The position numbers were made by a program, and so were the translations under genes. 64,000 nt of DNA from Corella eumyota (taxonomy: Eukaryota > Chordata > Ascidiacea > Phlebobranchia > Corellidae), in NCBI GenBank assembly GCA_963082875.1, contig OY720102.1, positions 5,704,001 to 5,768,000 on the forward strand, read 5' to 3'. The notes beneath the pieces were generated by a model that worked only from the letters and a program-made list of their open reading frames with translations, was not told the origin of the DNA and did not search any database. Positions 52,601 to 62,500 of the stretch are shown here, piece by piece; positions within the stretch are counted from its first letter, which is position 1, and every line of letters begins with the position of its first letter.

Positions 52601-53925
52601 ATCGCGCCGAGCAGTGCTGCACACAAACAACAAGAACAGCAAGGTGGCGCTACAGGAGTTGCAGGAACGGGTTATGACATCACAATGCAAAGAAGCAAAG
52701 ACAATGGCGCAGTTGGCTGAGTTTAAACAAAGAGTCATGGAACTTGAAACCTTGGTAAAATTTTGTATATTTATTTTTTTGGTATTTCACGCTTTATCAA
52801 ATCCTGTGTAGAATGTTTATATAATTTTTTACGCAATCTAAAAAAAAAATTTCCAAACCAAAAATAAAATTTCCTATTTCTTTAAATATTTTTTATGTGT
52901 TCAACATGTATAAATATAAATTAACAGCATAATTTATTATGTTTCAAACTTTTCTATAGAATCAAATAACCACATCCCAGTTAAGAAGATGCGAAGATGA
53001 GAGATCAGTATTAGTTCAAAAAAACGAAATATTTGCTGACAAGGAAAGGGTCATGCAACAAGAAATTAATGAAACAGCAACGAAATTAACTTATTTGGAA
53101 AGCAAGGTAATTTTTTGTAATGTAGTACATATGGTCTTTCCACTTATATTTGCCAGGGCACCACAAATTGGAGTTTTTTTCAATTTTTTAAACATGTTTA
53201 ATGCTCAAATTAGTGTCCCAAATTTTACTTTATATATACTAGAGTAACTAGACCATTGACTACTCTATGGACTGCATTTTAATTATTGTACTATGATCGC
53301 AACTTTAGCTAAATTATGCCCATAATAATTTACCCATGCACCACAAACAGCAGTCTTTTATTTTCAAGGCATTTAAATTGAACATACATATTATATAAAA
53401 AAAAATTTTTGTCATAACATTGATTTTTCAGAACCAAGAAGCCATGATGAGTTTAAGGTTAAGGGAGGCTGACAGCGCGATGAAAATAGCTGAGCTTCAA
53501 CAACAGGTTTCAAATCTTAAATTAAAGGTATTTTATATTTTAAAAGTTGTTGACATATTTTTTTAGATTGTCTACTCACTCCCATTTATTGTAATATAAA
53601 ATTATTAAAATTTGTTAAGAATTTGGAAGACACCTCCCAGACAATCAACGTTGTTGAAAATGTTGTGTCAACAACCAACGATAATTCAACAAAAATCATA
53701 CGACAACTGCAGACTCAAATTCTTAAACAACAAAGACAATTGTCTCAGCTCCATTCAGACTCACACTTGAGTGAGCCACTTAGCTCTGAAGAGAGTGACT
53801 CTGAGTTGGTTTTTGATGCCACAATATCTGCAGAGTCACCAACCACACATTCAGACAAAAATAATGATGAGATCATCGTCAACCGACAAGTGAGCGAGAA
53901 ATTATCGCTAAATCTTGATCTTTAG
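43637..53925 (+). CDS. EVI5: EVI5-family TBC-domain Rab GTPase-activating protein
   Basis: Seventeen exons: 43637-43649, 43907-44065, 44331-44460, 44550-44787, 46804-47022, 47232-47432, 48775-48918, 49156-49245, 49918-50018, 50758-50905, 51276-51405, 52041-52159, 52272-52436, 52581-52754, 52960-53106, 53432-53527, 53620-53925. They sum to 2580 nt, 859 aa. Residues 1-155 are S/T/P-rich. The WVLWGKIVNDWDDF segment leads into the TBC domain (~160-400), which carries both catalytic fingers: arginine R231 in IRRDIAR and glutamine Q266 in VGYCQG. From ~432 the protein is a long coiled coil (EEQIEIRRLRTENNLLRQRI is typical of EVI5). It ends in an acidic serine-rich tail. EVI5 proteins act on Rab11/Rab35-type GTPases in recycling and cytokinesis. 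Introns are longer here (up to 2 kb) and carry SINE and other repeats. The 13-nt first exon (MTQF) is the weakest part of the model; initiation in a different upstream exon is possible. Confidence 0.9.
44190..44270 (+). repeat. Fragment of SINE 3' body
   Basis: In an EVI5 intron, AACTGCCAAAGCCATGTTAA followed by GGTTGGGTCAGAGTGACTTT resembles the non-tRNA 3' body of the SINE at 51790-51850 (AAACTGCCACAGGCAACTTG, then GACTGGGTCGGAGTAAATGA). The tRNA-like head is not recognisable, so this is an old or 5'-truncated copy. Confidence 0.4.
45593..46335. repeat. 743-bp segment bounded by 12-bp inverted repeats
   Basis: Inside the 2-kb EVI5 intron, ATGGTTCGAAAT (45593-45604) is matched by its exact reverse complement at 46324-46335. 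The left end also forms its own hairpin, with TTCGAAATC and GATTTCGAA arms. The interior is AT-rich and non-coding. No convincing target-site duplication is seen. It may be a non-autonomous DNA element or chance in AT-rich DNA. Confidence 0.3.
49800..49865 (+). repeat. Dispersed repeat, copy 1 (EVI5 intron)
   Basis: The stretch around ACACCACAAACAGCAGTTTT, with the AAAGGCCTAAAAATTGTACA that follows, is similar to a stretch in another EVI5 intron at 53335-53395. Full extent and family are not recognised. Confidence 0.35.
51617..51900 (+). mobile_element. tRNA-derived SINE
   Basis: A composite element in an EVI5 intron. Its head looks like a tRNA with polymerase III promoter boxes: A box TGGTGTAATGG (51624-51634) and B box GGTTCAATCCC (51669-51679). 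A non-tRNA body of about 200 bp follows and ends in an A/T-rich TATATATAC... tail. The head does not fold into a convincing functional tRNA cloverleaf. It resembles the composite tRNA-like SINEs known from Ciona, but I cannot confirm the family name. Older fragments of the same type occur near 12555, 26640, 44190 and 52455. Confidence 0.75.
52455..52510 (-). repeat. Degenerate SINE head fragment
   Basis: Minus-strand GGTCATGGGTTTAAATCCCG in an EVI5 intron resembles the B-box region of the SINE at 51617. The remainder is too diverged to delimit. Confidence 0.35.
53335..53395 (+). repeat. Dispersed repeat, copy 2 (EVI5 intron)
   Basis: Shares the CACCACAAACAGCAGT core and following AAGGC...TTG.ACATACA pattern with 49800-49865. 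Likely part of a dispersed family not otherwise identified. Confidence 0.35.
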
Positions 53926-55538
53926 CGTTTCCCTGAAATTTTCAAGTATAATATTCAGGGTTGCCGTATATTTTAATTTTAATCAAAATAGTTTAATTTG
54001 TCTGTTATACAGATGCTACTTCTTTTCATATACTTGCCATAGCTTTGCAAACCAGGGTTTTCATTAATTATTATTGATAGAAAAAATTTGGCAACACTGG
54101 GGACTAGAGGTATTATTATAAACAAGGTTATTGTGCAATAAAAAATATCGTGTTGGGTATATAATTGTTGCTTTTTTAATTTTAGATAAAGTTTCTTCTT
54201 GTCAAGTTTTTAATATTGCTTAACAAAGCATTACAAGTCTTTTGTTACTTATATATTTATTTCAATATTTCACCAAAACAAAATCTGTTTATTATTTTTT
54301 TTTTGATTTCATGTGACCAAATAGCTTTCTGATTTCTTATTGCACTGTTTCTGTTTTAAATTTTTCTTTTAATAATTAAAATCAAAAATATCAAAAAACA
54401 AAAAAGTTTGCCTTAATTAACTGCAAACAGCACAATTTTTTTTAAGAGAAGTTGAATTAATTTTATTTTAAATTAAAATATTTCATATTTTTTTTGTAAC
54501 TGGTCTTTGACATTAAATCAGAGTGTGCTTCATTATAAGTATTATTATTATTTATGTTATAGTGGTGATTGTTTTCTGCGGAATTCGTATTTTAACTTTA
54601 CTTAATTTCATTTTTTCTTATTTTTATTAAAATAAATCTTTTAAAATTTTTTTTAAAAAAAGGTGTTTTTGATAAAAAATTAAATTTACTCTTTCTATTA
54701 ATTTATAAACTTTGCCTAACCTATAAAAGGTAAACTATAACGTTAGATTTTTTTCATGAATTTTTTTTTTAACTTCTAATTGTTTTGTGTACTTGCTATT
54801 ATTATATTTTTACCCTACTTGCAATCAATTACAGATTATTACCCTTATTATTATTATTATTATTATACATTGTAGAGGCACTTACAGTTGATCCCAATTT
54901 TTTTAAATTCTTCTCAATAAATTACCTTTATAAATCTTAACTTAAATTTAAAATAACGTACGTAATTAATGTTGATCTAGAAAGACTGGAGCTATTTTAA
55001 TCAACAACAAGTCGAATTATTCTATATAATAAACAGTGAAACGTATCTAATGGTATAACCGATAAGTTATTCATGCTTTGGTAATTCAATTAAAGTTTTG
55101 CCAAAGAGACGCCCATGTGGCGCAACTGCCTAGCGCGACTGCTGTTAACGGAAGGTTAATCTTGTTTTTTTTTCAATATTACTACACAAATTTGGAGTGT
55201 TGCAAAACCAAAGTTCCTGTGGCAAACTTTAATTAACGTCTCCACAAATCTTGAAAACGTGCGCTTCAAGGCTGTAGAATACAATTTTTTCCTTAGCAGA
55301 CTTTGTTAATAATTTTGTTCATTTGTATGTAAACGTTTGGGAAAAGCAGGCCTGGTTATATATTTAAGTCAGGAAAATTGTTTGTAAACATCAACATAGT
55401 ATGTATACAACTATAGCATAACGTGGTAGAAGGGGTTTATAAAAAGGTTTATAAAATGTACGTTGATTGTTCATCAGTTAACTGACTGAGAGCTTTATTT
55501 TAATTTTAATTAAGAATGTAAGGTAGCATATTGGCAAG
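53926..55538. other. EVI5 3' UTR and AT-rich intergenic DNA
   Basis: Sequence after the EVI5 stop up to the first satellite flank. It contains long A/T runs and a short ATT microsatellite (about 54846-54865). I see no coding exon or RNA gene. The stretch 55100-55540 is somewhat less AT-rich and may be unique sequence bordering the repeats. Confidence 0.5.
54137..54142 (+). other. Candidate polyadenylation signal for EVI5
   Basis: AATAAA lies about 210 nt after the EVI5 stop, followed by a TTG-rich stretch. It is the first well-placed hexamer but unverified. Confidence 0.4.
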
Positions 55539-55652
55539 TGTTGCTTTTCAAAACATCACAAGGTTAGTATTAAATAAGCTTTATTAAGTTTTAGTACGTT
55601 ATTTTTTAATTCGCAAGTTGTTCAGAAAATCATATCTTTTGATTAGCCCGCT
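55539..55652 (+). repeat. 114-bp direct repeat, left flank of the 367-bp array
   Basis: This sequence (starting TGTTGCTTTTCAAAACATCA and ending GATTAGCCCGCT) recurs with only a few differences at 59431-59544, in the same orientation. Between the two lies the whole 367-bp tandem array. Confidence 0.85.
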
Positions 55653-55729
55653 GTAATTTTGCCTATTCATTAGGATACAATACTATACGGCAAAAATATG
55701 TATGGACATTTGTGTATCTTCTATTAATC

Positions 55730-58700
55730 TAATGTAAGTCAGTTTAACGTCTTTAAAATCAAGTTTTGGACAAATTTCGGTGACTTATATTTTTCCCCTA
55801 AAACAGCGATTTTTGGCATTTTCTACAAGGGTATACAAGGGCCTTAGTGTTATTGCTAAATTTGTATAGCCTTGGTTTTTTTGCTAAATTTGGCAAAAAA
55901 TGAAAAAAAAATATTTTGGCATTTTTTTGCAAAAAAGGCATTTACAGTCTACTATAACCCATCCAAACGTTTTAAATCTGTTTTTAACAATTTAAAAATC
56001 ACGTTTTTATCAAAAAATAAAATTTGTGAAAAAGCGACTCTTGTGCACCATCTTGCAGTAAAAAAATAAATATAAAATTTAATATAAATACTTTTGGGTG
56101 TTTTTGGGCAAAAAAATTACTTACAATCTAATTTGAGTCAGTTTAACGTCTTTAAAATCAAGTTTTTGACAAATTTCGGTGACTTATTTTTTTCCCCAAA
56201 ACAGCGATTTTTGGCATTTTCTTCAAGGGTATATATAGCCTAGGGGTTTTTGCTACATTTGGCCAAAAATGAAAAAAAAATATTTTGGCATTTTTTTGCA
56301 AAAACGGCATTTACAGTCTACTATAACCCGTCCAAACGTTTTAAATCTGTTTCCAACAATTTAAAAATCACGTTTTTATCAAAAAATAAAATTTGTAAAA
56401 AAGCGACTCTTGTGCACCATCATGCAGTAAAAAAAAATAAATACAAAATTTAAAATAAATACTTTTGGGTGTTTTTGGGCAAAAAAATTACTTACAATCT
56501 GATTTGAGTCAGTTTAACGTATTTAAAATCAAGTTTTTGACAAATTTCGGTGACTTATTTTTTTCCCCCAAAACAGCGTCTTGGCATTTACTACAAGAGT
56601 TAGTTAGCCTTGGTGTTCTTGCTAAATTTGGCCAAAAATGAAAAAAAATATTTTGGCATTTTTTTGCAAAAAAGGCATTTACAGTCTACTATAACCCATC
56701 CAAACGTTTTAAATCTGTTTTTACCAATTTAAAAATCACGTTTTTATCAAAAAATAAAATTTGTGAAAAAGCGACTCTTGTGCACCATCTTGCAGTAAAA
56801 AAATTAATACAAAATTTAAAATAAATACTTTTGGGTGTTTTTGGGCAAAAAAATTACTTACAATCTAATTTGAGTCAGTTTAACGTCTTTAAAATCAAGT
56901 TTTTGACAAATTTCGGTGACTTATTTTTTTCCCCAAAACAGCGATTTTTGGCATTTTCTTCAAGGATATACAAGGACCTTGGTGTTTTTGCTAAATTTGG
57001 CCAAAAATAAAAAAAAAAATATTTTGGCATTTTTTTGCAAAAAAGGCATTTACAGTCTACTATAACCCATCCAAACGTTTTAAATCTGTTTTTACCAATT
57101 TAAAAATCACGTTTTTATCAAAAAATAAAATTTGTGAAAAAGCGACTCTTGTGCACCATCTTGCAGTAAAAAAATTAATACAAAATTTAAAATAAATACT
57201 TTTGGGTGTTTTTGGGCAAAAAAATTACTTACAATCTGATTTGAGTCAGTTTAACGTATTTAAAATCAAGTTTTTGACAAATTTCGGTGACTTATTTTTT
57301 TCCCCCAAAACAGCGTCTTGGCATTTACTACAAGAGTTAGTTAGCCTTGGTGTTTTTGCTAAATTTGGCCAAAAATGAAAAAAAAATATTTTGGCATTTT
57401 TTTGCAAAAAAGGCATTTACAGTCTACTATAACCCATCCAAACGTTTTAAATCTGTTTTTAACAATTTAAAAATCACGTTTTTATCAAAAAATAAAATTT
57501 GTGAAAAAGCGACTCTTGTGCACCATCTTGCAGTAAAAAAATTAATACAAAATTTAAAATAAATACTTTTGGGTGTTTTTGGGCAAAAAAATTACTTACA
57601 ATCTGATTTGAGTCAGTTTAACGTATTTAAAATCAAGTTTTTGACAAATTTCGGTGACTTATTTTTTTCCCCCAAAACAGCGTCTTGGCATTTACTACAA
57701 GAGTTAGTTAGCCTTGGTGTTTTTGCTAAATTTGGCCAAAAATGAAAAAAAAATATTTTGGCCTTTTTTTGCAAAAAAGGCATTTACAGTCTACTATAAC
57801 CCATCCAAACGTTTTAAATCCGTTTTTAACAATTTAAAAATCACGTTTTTATCAAAAAATAAAATTTGTGAAAAAGCGACTCTTGTGCACCATCTTGCAG
57901 TAAAAAAATAAATATAAAATTTAAAATAAATACTTTTGGGTGTTTTTGGGCAAAAAAATTACTTACAATCTGATTTGAGTCAGTTTAACGTATTTAAAAT
58001 CAAGTTTTTGACAAATTTCGGTGACTTATTTTTTTCCCCCAAAACAGCGTCTTGGCATTTACTACAAGAGTTAGTTAGCCTTGGTGTTCTTGCTAAATTT
58101 GGCCAAAAATGAAAAAAAATATTTTGGCATTTTTTTGCAAAAAAGGCATTTACAGTCTACTATAACCCATCCAAACGTTTTAAATCCGTTTTTAACAATT
58201 TAAAAATCACGTTTTTATCAAAAAATAAAATTTGTGAAAAAGCGACTCTTGTGCACCATCATGCAGTAATTTTTCGGTGACTTATTTTTTTCCCTCAAAA
58301 CAGCGATTTTTGGCATTTTCTACAAGGGTTAGATAGCCTTGGTGTTTTTGCTAAATTTGGCCAAAAATGAAAAAAAAATATTTTGGCATTTTTTTGCAAA
58401 AAAGGCATTTACAGTCTACTATAACCCATCCAAACGTTTTAAATCTGTTTTTAACAATATAAAAATCACGTTTTTATCAAAAAATAAAATTTGTGAAAAA
58501 GCGACTCTTGTGCACCATCTTGCAGTAAAAAAATAAATATAAAATTTAAAATAAATACTTTTGGGTGTTTTTGGGCAAAAAAATTACTTACAATCTGATT
58601 TGAGTCAGTTTAACGTCTTTAAAATCAAGTTTTTGACAAATTTCGGTGACTTATTTTTTCCCCCAAAACAGCGTCTTGGCATTTACTACAAGAGTTAGTT

Positions 58701-59335
58701 AGCCTTGGTGTTTTTGCTAAATTTGGCCAAAAATGAAAAAAAAAATGTTGGCATTTTTTTGCAAAAACGGCATTTACAGTCTACTATAACCCATCCAAAC
58801 GTTTTAAATCTGTTTTTAACAATATAAAAATCACGTTTTTATTAAAAAATAAAATTTGTGAAAAAGCGACTCTTGTGCACCATCTTGCAGTAAAAAAATA
58901 ATTATAAAATTTAAAATAAATACTTTTGGGTGTTTTTGGGCAAAAAAATTACTTACAATCTGATTTGATTCAGTTTAACGTCTTTAAAATCAAGTTTTTG
59001 ACAAATTTCCGTGACTTATTTTCCCTTCAAAACAGCAATTTTTGGCATTTTCTACAAGGGTATATATAGCCTTGGTGTTTTTGCTAAATTTTGCTAAAAT
59101 GAAAAAAAATATTTTAGCATTTTTTTGCAAAAAAGGCTTTAACATTCGACTATAAGCCGTCCTAATGTTTTAAATCTGTTTTTAACAATTTAAAAATTAC
59201 GTTTTTATCAAAAAAAAAATAACGACTCTTGTGCACCATCTTGCAGTAAAAAAAATAAATATAAAATTTAAAATAAATACTTTTGGGTGTTTTTGGGCAA
59301 AAAAAGTCTTTACCATCTGAATTGAGTAAACCTTT
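55730..59335. repeat. Tandem array of ~367-bp units (about 10 copies)
   Basis: The phrase AGTCAGTTTAACGT recurs near 55739, 56135, 56508, 56875, 57245, 57613, 57980 and 58604, and with one change near 58968; most intervals are 364-373 bp. A shortened copy begins near 58268. Each unit contains TTTCGGTGACTTAT, ATATTTTGGC, a CCATCCAAACGTTTTAAATC stretch and CGACTCTTGTGCACCAT. Internal units are nearly identical; the outermost units are more diverged, as expected for an array homogenised by unequal exchange. A short open frame of about 65 codons repeats in many units, but the unit length is not a multiple of three and I do not regard it as a gene. Confidence 0.95.
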
Positions 59336-59430
59336 AAATAACAAATGGATAATTAAACAAAATGTAACAACAAATGTTCTGAATACCAACAAAATGATTT
59401 TTTTTCTTTAATTTGAAAGCGAGGGGCAAT

Positions 59431-59544
59431 TGTTGCTTTTCAAAACATCACAAGGTTAGTATTAAATAAGCGTTATTAAGTTTTAGTACGTTATTTTTTA
59501 ATTTGCAAGTTGTTCAGAAAATCATATTTTTTGATTAGCCCGCT
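59431..59544 (+). repeat. 114-bp direct repeat, right flank of the 367-bp array
   Basis: Near-identical copy of 55539-55652. It ends exactly where the second, unrelated 305-bp array begins, so it sits at the junction between two satellites. Confidence 0.85.
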
Positions 59545-62500
59545 TTTTATTAATTTTTTTGAAATTTTTATTGGCCCACTTTATATAGTACCAATATATG
59601 GGGGGGAGGCAATAATTTTTTGCCCTAACTTTTTTATTTTTGAATTTTTTCGCAAATTTCTTTATCTCTTATGTTAGTTAAGGCAATGCGCATCAAATAA
59701 GATGTTTAATTTCGGGATTTAAAATTTTGCGAAAATTTAGTAAATATGTCATAACTTTATTAATATTAAATATTTTTTCATAATTTTTTTGATATAGGAT
59801 ATTTAGACCAGTGCGGTTCTATTGGTTTGGTTTAAATTCGATTTAAATTTTTCAATTTTTTTAAAATTTTTATTGGCCCACTTTAAATAGTACCAATTTA
59901 TGGGGGGGGGGGGCAATAATTTTTTGCCCAAACATTTTTATTTTTGGATTTTTTCGCAAATTTCTTTATTTCTTATGTTAGTTAGGGCAATGCGCATCAA
60001 ATAAGAAGTTTAATTCCGGGATTTGAAGTTTTGCGAAAATTTAGTGAATATGTCATAACTTTATTAATATTAAATATTTTTTCATAATTTGTTTGAAATA
60101 GAAAATTTAGACCAGTGCGGTTCTATTGGTTTGGTTTAAATTCGATTTAAATTTTTCAATTTTTTTGAAATTTTTATTGGCCCACTTCATAGAGTACCAA
60201 TTTATAAAGGGGGGGCAATAATTTTTTGCCCAAACATTTTTATTTTTGGATTTTTTCGCAAATTTCTTTATCTCTTATGTTAGTTAGGGCAATGCGCATC
60301 AAATAAGATGTTTAATTTCGGGATTTAAAATTTTGCGAAAATTTAGTAAATATGTCATAACTTATTTAATATTATATATTTTTTCATAATTTTTTTGAAA
60401 TAGAATATTTAGACCAGTGCGGTTCTATTGGTTTGGTTTTAATTCGATTTAAATTTTTCAATTTTTTTGAAATTTTTATTGGCCCACTTTATATAGTAAC
60501 AATATATGGGGGGGGGGGGGCAATAATTATTTGCCCTAACTTTTTTATTTTTGATATTTTTTGCAAATTTCTTTATCTCTTATGTTAGTTAGGGCAATGC
60601 GCATCAAATAAGATGTTTAATTTCGGGATTTGAAATTTTGCGAAAATTTAGTAAATATGTCATAACTTTATTAATATTAAATATTTTTTTATAATTTTTT
60701 TGAAATAGGATATTTAGACCAGTGCAGTTCTATTAGTTTGGTTTAAATTCGATTTAAATTTTTCAATTTTTTTGAAATTTTTATTGGCCCACTTTATATA
60801 GTACCAATATATGGGGGGGGGGGGGGGGGCAATAATTTTTTGCCCTAACTTTTTTATTTTTGAATTTTTTCGCAAATTTCTTTATCTCTTATGTTAGTTA
60901 GGGCAATGCGCATCAAATAAGATGTTTAATTTCGGGATTTGAAATTTTGCGAAAATTTAGTAAATATGTCATAACTTTATTAATATTAAATATTTTTTCA
61001 TAATTTTTTTGAAATAGAAAATTTAGACCAGTGCGGTTCTATTGGTTTGGTTTAAATTCGATTTAAATTTTTCAATTTTTTTGAAATTTTTATTGGCCTA
61101 CTTCATATAGTACCAATTTATGGGGGGGGGGGGGCAATAATTTTTTGCCCAAACATTTTTATTTTTGGATTTTTTCGCAAATTGCTTTATCTCTTATGTT
61201 AGTTAGGGTAATGCGCATCAAATAAGATGTTTAATTTCGGGATTTAAAATTTTGCGAAAATTTAGTAAATATGTCATAACTTTATTAATATTAAATATTT
61301 TTTCATAATTTGTTTGAAATAGAAAATTTAGACCAGTGCGGTTCTATTGGTTTGGTTTAAATTCGATTTAAATTTTTCAATTTTTTTGAAATTTTTATTG
61401 GCCCACTTCATAGAGTACCAATTTATGAAGGGGGGGCAATAATTTTTTGCCCAAACATTTTTATTTTTGAATTTTTTCGCAAATTTCTTTATCTCTTATG
61501 TTAGTTAGGGCAATGCGCATCAAATAAGATGTTTAATTTCGGGATTTAAAATTTTGCGAAAATTTAGTAAATATGTCATAACTTATTTAATATTATATAT
61601 TTTTTCATAATTTTTTTGAAATAGAATATTTAGACCAGTGCGGTTCTATTGGTTTGGTTTTAATTCGATTTAAATTTTTCAATTTTTTTGAAATTTTTAT
61701 TGGCCCACTTTATATAGTAACAATATATGGGGGGGGGGGGCAATAATTATTTGCCCTAACTTTTTTATTTTTGATATTTTTTGCAAATTTCTTTATCTCT
61801 TATGTTAGTTAGGGCAATGCGCATCAAATAAGATGTTTAATTTCGGGATTTGAAATTTTGCGAAAATTTAGTAAATATGTCATAACTTTATTAATATTAA
61901 ATATTTTTTCATAATTTTTTTGATATAGGATATTTAGACCAGTGCGGTTCTATTGGTTTGGTTTAAATTCGATTTAAATTTTTCAATTTTTTTGAAATTT
62001 TTATTGGCCCACTTTATATAGTACCAATATATGGGGGGGGGGGGGGGGGGCAATAATTTTTTGCCCTAACTTTTTTATTTTTGAATTTTTTTGCAAATTT
62101 CTTTATCTCTTATGTTAGTTAGGGCAATGCGCATCAAATAAGATGTTTAATTTCGGGATTTGAAATTTTGCGAAAATTTAGTAAATATGTCATAACTTTA
62201 TTAATATTAAATATTTTTTCATAATTTTTTTGAAATAGAAAATTTAGACCAGTGCGGTTCTATTGGTTTGGTTTAAATTCGATTTAAATTTTTCAATTTT
62301 TTTGAAATTTTTATTGGCCCACTTCATATAGTACCAATTTATGGGGGGGGAGCAATAATTTTTTGCCCAAACATTTTTATTTTTGGATTTTTTCGCAAAT
62401 TTCTTTATCTTTTATGTTAGTTAGGGCAATGCGCATCAAATAAGATGTTTAATTTCGGGATTTGAAATTTTGCGAAAATTTAGTAAATATGTCATAACTT

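Noticed and set aside
55872-58536. Repeated 65-67-codon open frames in the 367-bp array
   Set aside because: They recur only because the unit recurs. The unit length is not a multiple of three, there are no splice or promoter signals, and the composition is that of translated AT-rich repeats.
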